Assembly (NCBI GenBank): GCA_950106755.1
Contig: OX467089.1
Coordinates: forward strand, 27,881,345 to 27,945,344
Direction: 5' to 3'
DNA: 64,000 nt
From: Climacium dendroides
Lineage: Eukaryota > Streptophyta > Bryopsida > Hypnales > Climaciaceae
The notes beneath the pieces were generated by a model. It was not told the origin of the DNA. It saw nothing but the letters and a program-made list of their open reading frames with translations, and made no database searches. Position numbers and translations under genes: made by a program. Below, in pieces: positions 35,829-48,971 of the stretch; positions within the stretch are counted from its first letter, which is position 1, and each line of letters begins with the position of its first letter.

Positions 35829-36900
35829 ACGACGTGGACAATGCCACTCCAATCCCCCAATGCAGTCCTGATCCATTGACAACAAAAGTGCTTGCGAGAT
35901 CACTTCAAATAGTTCCTCAAGGCCCCTTCAATCTATAACCTTCTATTAACCCCTCATGCAAGCAAGGAACCTATTGTACCAGGGTTTCTTCATTGCGTCC
36001 TATTTGTATGGTCTCCAAATATCAAATTCCAACCTGCATATGCGGGTAATTCACTCGTTAGCACGCTCTAAAAAAACAAAAGAAATACTCACAAGCACCA
36101 TACAATGACTCTAAAGCAGTTCCAAACACTATGAAGTCTTCTGCTAGTTGCCAGCACTTTAGTTTGATATGAGCAAGCTTACTCTCAAGTATTCTCCTCC
36201 AAAAGCAAAGGAAGCTACAAAATGGCGCCAAAAATGCAGTCTTAATGCAATAGGCAATTAGCAACCTATATTCAAAATAGAAGACATTTTCATTTTATAA
36301 CTTAAGCACTTAGGGATTACGCAATGTTGAAACAACTTCGCACCATCATTTTCTATAAATGGGCTCATAAAGGCTAACAATGTACTCAAACTAAAATCTA
36401 ACACAACAGAACTCACAATTTCTACAACTTTGGAAAACCTCAAGAACAAACGTGGCTGAATTTAGCCAGATTGATAACCATTTCTTCCCAAACACCACTG
36501 AGAACTCAAATTTTTCCTCTTCTCCTAAAGGATGGCTGAAACCAGACTCGCAAAGGTAACTGTACGAGTGCATGTTTCTTCTCCTCTCGCATTTGATACA
36601 ACTTATGCCGAAAGTTCAGTCGTTGCTACTTGTGTATAAGAAACAACAGACAAGTGTCAGAAAACAGGCTTGCATCCACTCCTGGCATCTTCACGAAAGG
36701 CAGAAAATCCTAGCTTACATCATCAGTACGTCTATGGCAAGACTTGAGAGGCCAATGTGCAACTGGTCATGAATCTTGAAGATGCGCTGAAGGTCGGTTG
36801 CAATCGTCGGAAAATTTGCTTTGAGAAGACGATCACTAGCTATGGCGAAGCAATTCTTGCCCACCATGACAATCAATGCACATCCATTATAACTTGTGAT
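35829..36900 (-). pseudogene. Proteasome subunit beta type-3 pseudogene, introns retained
   Basis: Minus-strand blocks match 20S proteasome beta-3 in order. 36900-36727: SYNGCALIVMVGKNCFAIAS, then TIATDLQRIFKIHD and IGLSSLAIDV. 36625-36490: QRLNFRHKLYQMREE, then after a frameshift TFASLVSAIL followed by TAG (36527-36525) where Tyr is expected. About 36154-36088: QLAEDFIVFGTALESLYGAC. 35918-35829: EELFEVISQALLLSMDQDC, then a second frameshift. The middle block (GPYFCQPVIAGLG region) is gone and RRLG is replaced by RLLKANF. GT/AG-like edges remain between blocks, so this is a decayed genomic duplicate rather than a retrocopy. The functional gene must lie elsewhere. Confidence 0.85.
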
Positions 36901-39900
36901 CTACAAAACCTCCACACCACCCCAATATTCAATAAGCACTAAAAAAAATTCAATACAAGAAATGTGACATTCATGTTTAGAAGAGGGTAATTAACCATAT
37001 TGCAAAACCCTGCAATAAGAAATTGTTTTTGCAATTGAACATGACTTGTAACCCGATGATGAAGCTGTTCCCAAACAGTTCAAAAACACGATACGAAAAC
37101 TAAGGCAATGCTTACCACTGCATCCGTGCCTAGAACAAATCCTCAATACAAATACATGACCATGGCTCAAATTTGAAAACCTTCACCAAAAGCTCTAGAT
37201 TCAAGCCAAGCTCCAAAAGAAATTTGACTCGCGATGATCTGTTGCAACGCCTTTGATACCGATTATCCACAACGCAATTCAATTCATTCCCGCTGTTCGT
37301 TCCAAAGTTTCCAGAGTTTGTTCCCCAGCGGTGCCGAAGTTCCCCGTCAGAGAAGCGTAAGCGTATAATAATTATATCAATAATTCAAAACATAAACTTG
37401 TAAAGTAGAAAAATCTATTCATATTTTTTTCATTCAATTTTATTTAAAATTTAAAAGTATATAGGGGGTTCAAAGTTTTGTTTGCAAGTGATTTTTAATG
37501 GACACTCTAAGTGATCCCCCGAGTAACTATCAATTCTAACTTTAAACTTTTGGATAATTTTATTCTATCTTTCTACTTTTTAATTTTATTCTATCTTTCT
37601 ATCTTCACTTGGTTTGGTCAACTTTTGTTGATTTTCATCCAATTTTATCTTGTTTTTAATTAAAACTTCATTCTATTCTAACTTCTTCAATTTTAATCTA
37701 TTTTTAAGAGTAAAAATACTTTTGGATTTCTAAAACTATCCTTTAAAAGTTCATAATATTAACTTATTCCCAAAAATCCTTTTAAATTTTGTTTTAATTT
37801 CCTATTATTTTACTAATCTTTTCTAATTTCTACTTTTACTTTACAAATTTTTGACCTAAAAGTAATTCTAATTTGACTTCCCTAATTTACTATCTGAAAT
37901 TAGTAAATTACTCTAACTTTAATTTTTTGGATAAAAGTTATTTATGGATGAAAGTTAACTGACTTGTGATAAATCAAAGTTCATCCATCAATTACTTTTA
38001 CTTGGACTTTCACCTTTTCAATTTTTGTCTTTTATTTTTATCCTAGATGCTAAGATTCCTTCAAACAATTTTTCTAGTAATTTTCTAAATTTTCATTTAC
38101 TTTTATTGCTACTCTTCCCAAGGATAATTTGTGGTAAATAATCCTAATTACTATGGTAAAAACACCATAAAACTACTATGGTAATTTTCTAAACTACTTT
38201 CAATCTACTAATTGATTTTTTAACTTACCATGATTTAATCCTAAATTTAATTTTAATTTCAAAAGTCAATTCCTAATTGAATGTTTTTGGTGAAAATGCA
38301 AGAAATTTAGTAAGAAGTTCAATTACTAACCTCATTGTTGATTCCATCTTCGTTGAGTACCGGCAAGATGTTGTTGATTGCATAGTCCAACTCCTTGTCC
38401 AAGGTTTTATAATTTGATGATAGTTTTGTAAACTTTTAACAGTATTTAGAGAGTTCCAAAGCTTCTTTCTTTAATCAACTTTTTTTTCTTCTTTTCTTCC
38501 TTTTCTTCTAATTGTTTTCTTTTTCTTTCAAGATCTTTTGTAAAAAGGTAATCCTATCAAATCTAATCTTCAAATACTTGCTAATTTCTTCAAGAATAAG
38601 ACAAATGCTTGAAGACAAGCCACTTTGACTTCTACTAACTACTAACTAAATTCTAGAATATTGGAAAGTCAACTATTCTCTCTTTTTGTTTTTTCTATTT
38701 GTCCTATAAGAAAACTCCAACCTTGTTTGATGGATAAATATTCTCTAAAGAATTGGCATGTGCAATTTGAAGTCCTTCCTTCTCTTGAATCTCCTAGTTG
38801 AGCACTTGGTTGCTTTACTTGTACTTTGTTTTGTGAACTTTGTGGTTGCTTAAGTTGTGGTTGTCTCCAACCAAGTTCTGTCAATGTTGGGATGTAATTA
38901 ATGAGCAACAGATGGAAATTTTTAGTGCATCCAATATGTAATTGTAACACATCACCACTTTGTAAGGCCTCAACTTCTTCAACTGAGCTTTTGTTAATTT
39001 GATTTGTGATGTTTGTAACTCTGGACACAACCTGGTCACTCTTGGTTCAAGTCTTGGTCACTCTCTGGTATTCCCTAACTCTTTGAACCTCTGGTCAACT
39101 CTGGTTGACTTTGATAATCTGATCTCAAGCTCCTTCCACTCACTTAGCCTTCACAATCTGGATTATTAAATTCCTCACCCTCTTTGCTATTTGGTTTGGT
39201 CACTCAGGCCTCTTGATCTAAACTTTAGAACTAATATATTCTCTTTCGCTCTCTGGCTAAGTTTTGATAGTATGAAGGCTAATTAAACCTTTACAATCTA
39301 TATTTTTCTTTTTTGGCTTTGAAACACCCTCAATTCCTATCTAATTAAGTATTGGCAGTGATATAAATTCTATGCCTGGCTTTTACTTTTCCCAAGCATC
39401 TATAATCTGAAATTTTGGTGAAAATTACTCCTCACCCTCTTTGGACTTTGCTAGCAATCTCTCTCTTTCAACGGTTCCAATTTTAAAATAAAAATTCAAA
39501 ATTGGGGCCCTCAGGCATCATCCCAAAGTTTTGAGTTTTGTAAACTAGATGGTATATTGACACATGAGTTAACTAGTCAATCAAGCAACCTGCCTGATCT
39601 AGATGCCTATTGTACCGACCTTGTAGGCCCTGGGGCCTTCTGACTTGGATGAATGGGTTCAAATTGGATGGCCTTTGTTCAAATTTCTAGTCTTTTGTTC
39701 TGGACTCCCAAATCCTTGGTTGTTGTTTGCCAATTTTTGGTTTTTTAATTCCCAAAATCCGGGATTAAAACCAACACTAGGGGCTCCTATTGGGGACCCT
39801 TTTAAACAAAACAAAGATGGAAAATTCTAACCAAGGGCAAAGCTTCGCCATCCAGGGGTTTCGGCCCAAATTTTAAAATACAAGGGAAAATATTTTGTTT

Positions 39901-41917
39901 CAAAAGGAATTTGGAAAATTCTAACTAGGGCGAAAGCTTCACTGTATTAGAAGGATTAACCTCAACTTTCCAACACTCTAGAAAATGATGTTAGTATAAA
40001 ACTTTAAAATTTTGACGATAGCTTTGCCTTATTAGAGGGATTAACTTCAATTTCTTAAAGGAAGATGGTAGATGACTACAAATGGGACTTTGAGGACTTT
40101 GAATCCCACTCAAAGTTTCTCTAAAAACTATTAAGACTCCACTTGGACCACGTATTCTTCCACATCTAGATTCTAGGGGGATCTTTTACAACAAAGTTGT
40201 GAAATACCACACAAAGAAATCAGTAGAGAATATTTAGTATATAGACTCCACTTAAACTACAAACAAGAAAACTCCAAGGTATTTAAACTAATGGCATCGC
40301 CAGAATTCGGCTTGAATATCCTTGGGGTTAGTACAAAAGACTCAAAAATAAGCAAAGACTTCAAGAATGACTAAAAAACACAAGGGATAGCAAGCTTTTC
40401 AAAGGAACCCCATGTCCTTTAAAATAGGCTCAAAAGGTGAACAAGAAGAACTTCAAAACAATAATTAGAAGCAGAGCTTCTATGTATGGTTTAAAACAAG
40501 AGTTTTTTGGCCAAATGGCCAAAATTTCAACAACGTGGCCATGCTTTAGCCAAAGCTTATAAAAAGAAAAGTGGTGCAAAGAGAGAGAAGGGGAGGCCTT
40601 TTATATGTTTTCAAGCCTTTGTCCCTTCCTAATTTATTCTAAACTACCTAAGTAAAATAAAAATGAGCTTTACTAACTATTACTACCCTACTGCTGATGT
40701 CACTATAACTTTTGGAGAAAAGGTCCAATTGACAAATAGACTACGCCACTAGGTCCAAAAGACCCAAATTAGTCTAGAGGATCCTCTACCCCCCTATTTG
40801 AGCCCATTTTGCAACTGAAAGATAGCAATTTGTAAAGTAGTGAAAAAGGTAGAAAATTTAACTTTTGGAATTTTTTTTCAAAAGTTTTGACTATCTAAGA
40901 GTGTTGGGGAGGTCCAAAAAATTAAGAAAAGATTCTAAGTTGACTCCAATCGAACACCGTACGCTCCTTGTACGTCGGTGAACTTGCTAAATATTTAGTA
41001 AAATTGTTAAAAGTTGTTGTCGATGCCGATTTCAATACTTGTCGATGTTAGAATGTTTTGGAATTTAGTGAGGTGCTTATTTAAGCTAAAACTAAAGCCC
41101 CTAATTTTTAGTGGGATTTTACTAGTACTTGGGTAATTTATATGAATTTTCCAATGCCAATAAACAATTAAACATGATTGACTTCCCAAGGAATCATCTT
41201 TTACAATTTAGGAAATTATGAAACTTTTCATATAGCTTCTAACAAGCTTCCAAGGATGAATTACAAATGCTTGTGTCTACTTTGCACTCTCCTATATAGG
41301 TATTAAATAACTACCTATCAATTTAATTCCTCTAGAGAGGAATCATTTCCGTAGTAGGGAATCTCCACGAACTGACTTTGCCGATGTGCTCTTGGCATGC
41401 TTTTTGTTAGGAACACCTATCTCCACCTTCCAATTACATGCTTCATATGACTTGTGGATTTTACTTGCAAAGGACAATTGAATTCTTTCTTGTCTTTTAC
41501 CTATTTAGCAAAAACTTTATAGGAATCTTTTCATAGATATTTCTAACACTTACCAGGCCTTGTGTCAATCCATATTACTACTCTCTAGGCCTTGAATACA
41601 TCATGGACTTTTTAGAGAAAATTCCAATAAAAAACCAAATTTGGTGTTTTTCTACTATTTGGGCCAACAAGGCTAAATCCTATTTTAGATCCTTAATTAT
41701 CATTTCAATACCTATTTAGTCATTAAAAATAGTAATTGGATGTTCTTAGTGCATCCCTGGACTTTTAGGGAATAATATAGTGTATTCATAGGGATATTCA
41801 TAGGGAAGTGTAAACAACTCTTTTAAACCATTTTTACTAAGAATATCCCTAAAACTAAGCAAAAAACAAAACAAATTTTTTTTGAGACCTAGATTACAAA
41901 TATAGGGCTCACAACAG
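36901..41917. other. Long AT-rich spacer, no supported gene
   Basis: 37000-37370 is somewhat GC-richer and may be the old promoter side of the beta-3 pseudogene. From 37380 on it is AT-rich, with pyrimidine-rich stretches at 38450-38530. A 119-codon minus-strand frame at 38669-39028 (starting MSRVTNITNQINKSSVEEVE) reads like protein but has no neighbour or motif I recognise; it may be a transposon scrap. Confidence 0.45.
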
Positions 41918-42390
41918 GCGGATTTCAATGACCTAGTCATGGCAAATGAGGAGATCCAAGCAAAAACAATTGCCTTTGATTACTCCGATGAACTTCACGA
42001 TGAATAGGCGGCAATAGTCATGCAAACAATAGGTAGAACATCAACTTTGTCTAGTGATGGAGAGGATATGGCAAAGAAGTAAAAATCACAAGCTAAAATA
42101 TTTGATGTTGAGTTCTTTGATGGTGGTAACAATAGCTTGGGAAACTCTAGTGGCTTCTGCAGCAAAAAATGTCTTTGACTAGAAGAAGCAATTAGGACTG
42201 TGATCCAAAGCCAACATAGGAAAACAACATCTATACTTTGTCCATTCAAAAGGCAATTTACAAGAAGCCCAAGAAAAGTGGTAACTAGAATCAAGCTCAA
42301 TTATATACTACCATAAAAGATATTAATGGCACGATTGCTTTGAAAACCATTGTGGTGTGCATAAAATCTAGAAAGAGTGAAGTAAGTATA
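41918..42390 (+). pseudogene. Coding scrap with in-frame stops, unknown family
   Basis: The plus strand reads ADFNDLVMANEEIQAKTIAF, YSDELHDE, TAG, AAIVMQTIGRTSTLSSDGED, MAKK, TAA, KSQAKIFDVEFFDGG, then TGA further on. One continuing frame with three stops and acidic, hydrophilic content suggests dead coding sequence. It adjoins the transposon stack and may be part of an older element. Confidence 0.3.
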
Positions 42391-42792
42391 GGATAGGAGT
42401 TATTTAGTAGAGTTTTTTTCAAAACTTATTTAGGAATAGGAGAAAAGTAGGGAATAAGTGCCAAACAAGAAATAGTGGAATCTGGAAAACTAACCGTAAC
42501 GGAACTGGACGGAAACCAAGGATGGAATCTGGAAACTCCGGATCTCGCGGACCTACCATTTCTAGGTTCTGGCCTAAAGAGACTAGGAAAACGATACAAG
42601 AACGATCTAGAGACCCGTTTTCTTGGGGAATATTGGAGAACCGCAGGGTACTTAAATCCACCACCAAGAACTTCTTCTTCCTCTTTCTTTCGTGCACGTT
42701 TTTCACATGTGAATAGTGAGTGAAAGAGTGGTGAGTTAGAGATCCGAATAGAAGCGAGAGGTGAAGTTGGTGCTGATTGCACCCAGGTAGAC

Positions 42793-43172
42793 ATGACCAC
42801 CAGAGTACGGAAGCCTGTGGTATCAGCTCGGATGGTCATTCCGACCATTTCGACCGATCCGGAGCTCCGAAAATAGCTAGATGAGGATCTGACCCGGATG
42901 GGTTGTTTAGGGTTCATTCAGAGACCTTGGAGTCTCAAGAATGACGGTATGGTTCAAAAACTCGTTGATGGAGTTCCAAATCAATATGAAAGAACGATGA
43001 GAGGGAGACCCGTAACTTGGTCCGCAAATATGTAGGCGGAAGTTTAAGAGTTCAACAAGTCGGGATTCGAATTTGCTTCCCGGGTGGACAAATACGCCCC
43101 CAGAAAATTCCGGAACCCTGCTAACTCGAAAGATAGGTATGCCATCAATGACTATAGGGACGGAAGGTGTTG
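42793..43172 (+). pseudogene. Gag-like element copy 1, ORF 5' part only
   Basis: ATG 42793 opens MTTRVRKPVVSARMVIPT and leads through RMGCLGFIQRPWSLKND and KFRNPANSKDRYAINDYRD, paralogous to copy 2 and to the minus-strand copy (MGCPGFIEKPWGFQEE; NPKDGYAVDDYID). A TAG replaces the Gln of the paralogs' KDQLIEDL; a TAG and a TAA follow further on. It breaks off at about 43172 where copy 2 begins, so the remainder is displaced beyond the nested insertions. The CCGG-rich 42480-42790 is its 5' flank. Family unknown; described under the complete copies. Confidence 0.65.
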
Positions 43173-43813
43173 CAACCTAACTTTTTGATTTTCTTCCTCT
43201 ATCGTGTTTTGAAACACGGAATCTAGAAAAAGTATATCCGGATTGGTACAAAAAGAAAGGAAAAGCTAAAAGTTAGGAAGACTATGGAAATAAGTCCTGA
43301 ATGAACCGGAATATGGAGCGGAATAGATATCGGAAATGAATCCGGTCTAGACCCATGACCGGAGGAACGGATCTAGGATTTGCGCCCGGAAAATCGAAAA
43401 AAAGTAATGATTAGGTTTCGAGGGTACAAAAGAGACTGCTTTAGGGTTTGGGCTGTCATTTGCACCTGGGAGCGCTCGCGTACCTACCACGCTCTTAGTG
43501 ATTTCTGTCTATGAGAGTGCGCGAGTGTGTTGTGAGTTTCTGTGTTTTGTAAGAGTGAAGGCGTTTGTGAGGGTGTAAGCTTCTGTAAATCTGCTTTCTT
43601 CTACGCGAGTGATTGAGTTTCCTTTGCGCTGAGTGTGGAGAAGAATTGGTTGCGTATCTTTGAGAGTGGCCAATTGAGGACGAGTGAGCGCTGTGAGAAT
43701 CTACGTGAAGATTGGCACAGAAGATAACTCGGTTGAGACCGAGGAAGCGAGTTGTGAGGAAATGGGACGTGTGGCCAGGAGAGAAGTGAGGTAGTGATTT
43801 GGAGAGGAGACGG

Positions 43814-45936
43814 ATGCCGCAGTTAAAGCGCGGTAGAAATCAGGGACAGACGAGTGCACACAAAATAGAAATTAGGGTGAGAAAGGTGGCGCCTTTAGAG
43901 CCTAGTAACGAGCGGGAGAGAGCGGAGTTAATGGAAGACCTCTCTGCCATGGGATGTGCGGGTTTCTTTGGAAAACCTTAGGGCTTCCGGAGTGAAGCCA
44001 TAGTTAGGGAGCTCATAGAAGGAGCCCCTAACCAGTTTGATAACTCCCTTCGACTAGCTCCGCCCATGTAGATGTGGGAGATTTGGAGGAGAGTTTATAA
44101 CTTTGAGGAAGGCGGTACAGCGTAGGCCAGCCGAAAGGGAGACTTCGTACATGGGAAGTTCAGGGGAGCGGCCAACCCCAAGGACGGATTCGCCATCGAA
44201 GACTATGTCAACGCGCAACATCGGCGGCTGCTCGAATTTCTGGTGCCCATTCTGCATCCGGAAAAATCCACCCGGGTGACCTCCACGATCGGAAATGCTA
44301 TTTTTGGAACCCTGAGTAGGGAAAAGAGGATGGATTGGGCGGGCTACATTCACACGCTGGTGAATGTCCTGGTCTCAAATGTGGGAAAGAGTAGGGCTAC
44401 TCCGGTATGCCCCTACCTTTTCCACCTGTACAAGGACCAAAGTCTCCTGACTTCAGAGGAGAACAAGGAGTGGAGAGCTCAAATGGCTCTTCGGACGTGT
44501 GGTGGATCGGATGAAGAATCCGAGACGGAACTGGATAGCTCGGAATCGGAGGGTGAAAACCCTAAGAAGAGGGCTTGGGAAGCGGAAGAAGAAGAGGAGG
44601 AAGAGGAAGCCCCTCTCAACCGAAGGAGGACCAAGCGGACGCCCAGTTTAAGGGGCTTTCCTTCAATGCCTCACAAGGACAAAGAACTGGAATTGGTGGA
44701 AAGGGTGGACCTGGTCGTCCCGAAGAAGCAAGAGCCAGTGGAGGTGGTCAAGCAGAGACCCACTCCAGTGTCTCAGATGACGGACCTGACGGGTCCGTAT
44801 AACGACCTAATCCGGATTCTCAATGCAGTGAGAGCGGATTGGGAGATCAAGACTACTACGCTTCGTGAAGTGGTGGACTTGGTGGGAAGTACTCCAACTA
44901 GTGCGCTATCGGAAGCCGTGGTGAACTGCATCAGCAACCTTGACGATGTTCGGGAATTAGAAGAGAGGTTGCTGAAGTAGAACATCAACCAACGGGAGAC
45001 GGATGAGTAGGTGATCCGGTTGCGAGGGAAGATCCAAGCCTTCCGGAAGGACTTGGATACTAGTCGCGACCAAGCGAAGGCTGCAATATCTCTGCAAGAG
45101 GAGACCAGGGCGGTAATCGATCGGATGACAACAGTAGTAGAGGCATCTAGTGACGTGATGGCAAAGGCCAAGCTTTTTGATGAAGGAATGTACAAGGATC
45201 AGAAACCTTCAAGTACCCGCATTGCTTGTATCTTAGCTGACTTTGCCGGAGAGGTAGAGAAGACCATGAAGGAATTCTGGAAAGACACAAAAAGGTTGCA
45301 TCTCAAACTTAAGGATAGACGGATTGTTAACAATTATCGTGTAGTTATCGTTGTTTCATGGGTTTGTACCATAAACGCATTGACTCAGTGTATTTTTACG
45401 CACTGAATTAGTGCAAAAACAATGAATATCAATAGCACACGGTTTATGTACTTTAACTATATGATTGTTGTGTCAAAACTGCACAACAGTCGTATAGTTA
45501 AAGTACATAAACCATGCGCTATTGATATTCATTGTTTTTGCACTGATTCAGTGTGTAAAAATACACTGAGTCAATGCGATTATGGTACGAACCCATGAAA
45601 CAACGATAACTACAAGATAATTGTTGCCAAATTGTAGGGTCTAATCTTTGTGATGTGGAGGACAACATCTGGAAGTTCTAGAGTGGATTGGTCTCTCTAT
45701 CCGGGATTTCGATCCCGGATGAGTTCGATGATGTGGAAATCCTGGATGGGAAGTTTGAGACTCCAATCTCAAAGGAGAAGGAGGGAGGAAGAACTTCTAC
45801 TTCAGTGGCTCCGCGGACGATGACAAGGGTGACTTCCCCTGTAGAACCGGAACGAGTTCTGGAAGGGGGAGATAAGAGTAAAAACTTGAGTGAACTCTCT
45901 TCTATAGCTATTCCAGATAGTGGTGGACCCCCTTAG
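43814..45936 (+). pseudogene. Gag-like coiled-coil protein of copy 2, broken
   Basis: Reads MPQLKRGRNQGQTSAHK, then MGCAGFFGKP, TAG (43979-43981), GFRSEAIVRELIEGAPNQFD, two more TAGs, and an open stretch from ATG 44243 to 44980: HPEKSTRVTSTIGNAIFGTL, an acidic region (EESETELDSSESEGENPKK and a Glu run), and VRADWEIKTTTLREVVDLVG. Two further TAGs follow, then a coiled-coil-like part (RLRGKIQAFRKDLD). The frame is cut by the foldback MITE at 45329 and resumes at about 45688 (SGISIPDEFDDVEILDGK) to 45936. Order: globular N-domain, acidic linker, coiled coil, Ser/Pro-rich tail, a layout resembling retroelement capsid proteins. No zinc knuckle seen. Identity unknown; gag-like is my inference. Confidence 0.55.
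45329..45625. mobile_element. Foldback MITE, ~297 bases
   Basis: Two arms of about 145 bases are near-perfect reverse complements: AACAATTATCGTGTAGTTAT at the left edge and its complement GATAATTGTT at the right, with a centre near 45477 (GTGTCAAAACTGCACAAC). It interrupts the gag-like frame of copy 2. No clear target duplication was found (flanks GATTGTT and GCCAAAT). Termini are unlike the CACTA MITE at 22420. Confidence 0.85.
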
Positions 45937-46499
45937 GATGAGTAGGTAGTTAGGAATTTAGAGATAGGAAATTTTGTTAGACCGGACCTTATCCCGGAAA
46001 GATAGGAAAAGTTTAGATCCGAAAATCTCGGCCGGATTAGTGCCGGATTTCCGGGGACACTTTTTGTAAATTCTGTATATAATTTGAGCCTCAAGACTGA
46101 GACGAGGAGTTTTTCTTCTTGCATATGCTGTCTCCTTTGTATTTTCTATTGTTTTCCTTGTTTTTCCAAGGATTGGCCGGATGAGGGAGGGAGAGATTGA
46201 GTATAGATGAGCAGATTGTGGGAGGAGCTTCCACTATAAGAAAAGTGTGTCTGTCGCAACATCGCAATTTGGACACCCGGACATCGCGCGTGACGCGTTC
46301 TATGTTTGCATTGATGTCCAGTCACTTCGTGCTGCCATGGACATGCCAAAAACATGGTACGTTGTATCAGATTTGCAGGCCCAGCATCGTGATGTCCAAA
46401 AAGACATCGATCAACGGGTAACTTTAGGAGTTGACATGTAGTTGCCACCTAAGCGCGGGAAAGCCAGAGTGTCATTTTTTTCATCCATTGCCCGTCTAT

Positions 46500-46640
46500 G
46501 ATGTGGCATTTGACGTGTAATTGACGTGGCATGCCACATCGGTGCTCATGGAATTGGCTGACGTAGCATGCCACGTTGGTGCTGACGGGATTGGCTGACG
46601 TGGCATCCACGGATGCTGATGTGGCATTTTTTGGGGCCAC
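46500..46640. repeat. Subterminal repeats, GACGTGGCATGCCAC family
   Basis: TGACGTGGCATGCCACATCG, TGACGTAGCATGCCACGTTG and TGACGTGGCATCCACG occur at about 30-40 base spacing near the left end of CACTA-1. Related palindromes lie near the right end (53057-53076) and in CACTA-2 (54876-54895). Confidence 0.7.
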
Positions 46641-46826
46641 TTGCTTGGTCTGCCTAGCATTTTAGGATGTCTTCTGAGACATCGCTGTGGACATCTAGGT
46701 GTCTTAAATGACATCAGGTGAAACAATTGTATACTGATTGAAATGTTCATTTAAGTGTGTGGAATTTGCACATGCGTGCTTCTCAAAGCACACCCTGTCA
46801 TAGGAGATGTCTGTTTGCACAAGCTA

Positions 46827-47046
46827 GCACAAGTACATGTTGGGGTAGCAGATGGCTTTTTGCATTGTAGGATGTCAGCGGCAACGTTCACTTATTTTTT
46901 GGGACATCTCTTGGAACGTATGTATACATTGTATCAGCACAATTACATGCTGGAGTAGCAGATGGCTTCTTGCATTGTAGGATGTCAGCGGCGACGTCCA
47001 CTTATTTTTTGGGACATCTCCTGGAACACATGTATACATTGTATTG
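46827..47046. repeat. 110-base tandem duplication in CACTA-1
   Basis: GCACAAGTACATGTTGGGGT and the following 90 bases (46827-46936) are repeated at 46937-47046 with a few differences. Each unit carries GTAGCAGATGGCTT, GGATGTCAGCGGC and TGGGACATCTC. Confidence 0.85.
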
Positions 47047-47138
47047 GTCGTTCTAATGTTGTCAATGTAGTAATATATTGTACACGATATAAAATATGCA
47101 ATTTATGGTATATCATATGCAATACAACATAAAAAAAT

Positions 47139-47372
47139 ATGCCATACAAAATACACCATACAATATATATACAACATGCCATACAAAATACACCATACAA
47201 TATATATAAAACATGCCATACAAAATACACCATACAATATATATACAACATGCCATACAAAATACACCATACAATATATATACAACATGTCATACAAAAT
47301 ACACCATACAAAATACAATATATATACAACATGCCATACAAAATACACCATACAATATGCCATACACTATAT
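47139..47372. repeat. AT-rich minisatellite, 37-base unit
   Basis: ATGCCATACAAAATACACCA followed by TACAATATATATACAAC recurs about six times with a 37-base period; one unit carries an extra short block. Several frames stay open, but only as a consequence of the repeat. Confidence 0.9.
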
Positions 47373-48749
47373 TTATCAAGTATATTGAATGGCTCAAAAA
47401 TCTACTTATTAACTAATGAAAAGACAAGCCTTTTATACTAGTGGGGTGTAGGAGGCATGACAAACAATATGGGATATACAAAACTAAAATATGAGCAACA
47501 ACATAAATACAATGATGTCTGAAATGATGTCTTAAAAAACATTTACATGTCTTAGTTATGTTTTTTTCGACGTCATTGTAAACATTCAAAAGAACATCTG
47601 TAGTATGAAATTCGACATTCACATCAATGTTGTTTTAAACATTTGCTTCAACAATTTTTAAATTTTCTACAAATCTTCTTTGTTGTTTATGATGTTATGA
47701 TGAACATTTGCATGTCATTTCCAACATATATGGGGATGTCTCCTTGAACATTTAATTGATAAAGTCATATTTATTAAATCTAGGTTGTTTGCAACATCAA
47801 CTTCAATATAGTATGACACAACAATACATCCAACATGGAATTTCAATTGTAGATTATATTTTTGTCTATCTAGAAAGCTCTGATTCATTTCATTTGGATT
47901 TGTTATGAGAAAGTTATGGACATTTTTGTTTTTTAGGCAATTAGAGCATCTTCTTGAAAAAAATAACTTGTTGGATACATTTCTGAATGCAATTTTTACA
48001 ATTTTTTCAAAATAAAAATTTCACGTAGTTTAGTTTACTTGCTAGAACAATCTCACCATTGGGATTAGTGCATTTTAATTCCATCTAAAATTTATTAATA
48101 ATTTAGATTTTCCTTCTATCTCATACCTACTTCTACTTAACAATTTTTTTAAGAATGAAATTTAAGTTTTTTTATTTTTTATTTATTTGCCTGAACTCTC
48201 AACTCAATTCTCTACTATAAATATTTAAATCTCAAAACTCTGTAGTGCAAAAATTTTACAAAGTCAAAAAATCTAGTCCCTCAATGCGCTAAAAAACTTG
48301 TTTTTTTCACTTTAAATCTATGCGGTCAAAAATTCTGAAATTTTTTCTACAATTTTTTCTACTTGTTAGGTGTAAGATCCTATAGTTAGATGTGGAAAAA
48401 AATTAAAATTTCTTTTACTCTTTGCTACAGAAATGACAATTTTCAATGTTTTCTAGCAAAAAAAAGGCCTTGGTCCTTTAAAGGTTAAGATGTCAAATAT
48501 CTCAAAGTTCAAGAACACTAGAAAATCACCCCACATTAGATATTGATGCAAAAGTTATGATTTTAAACTAATAAAATTTAGAATTTAAATCTTAAGTTAA
48601 AAATAATTTTTTTTATATAATATAATATTGATATGATTTTGTAAACCTTTTTTTATAACAAATCCATTCATCTAATTTATATAAAATTCTATATAAATTA
48701 AATCTATATAGCTTATAACATTTTGAAAAATTTTCTGGACATTTTTGAA
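47373..48749. other. AT-rich interior of CACTA-1
   Basis: No coding sequence. It has GATGTC/GACATT-type motifs at 47510-47760 and then generic AT-rich sequence to 48749. Confidence 0.5.
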
Positions 48750-48971
48750 AACATCTGACGTCCACAACAATGTCTTAAATTGCATCATTGTTTTTCATAG
48801 CACCAATATGCTGTGACTGAAATTTAGAAATGCTTTCTATAACATCAAACCAAAATCTCAACTTTTTCAGCGTCCGTTGACGTGACATCCCAATGTTTTC
48901 TTAGACGTATGATGTTATCCTGGACGTTTAACGTTTTTGTTCGGACATCAGAAAAAACACAGTTTTTCTAT

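Noticed and set aside
42426..42917. 163-codon minus-strand frame
   Set aside because: It lies opposite copy 1's 5' region, where the plus-strand frame has paralog support; composition is that of an antisense shadow.
47139..47372. CRISPR-like array of regular repeats
   Set aside because: Units are contiguous 37-base tandem copies without unique spacers, inside a plant transposon.
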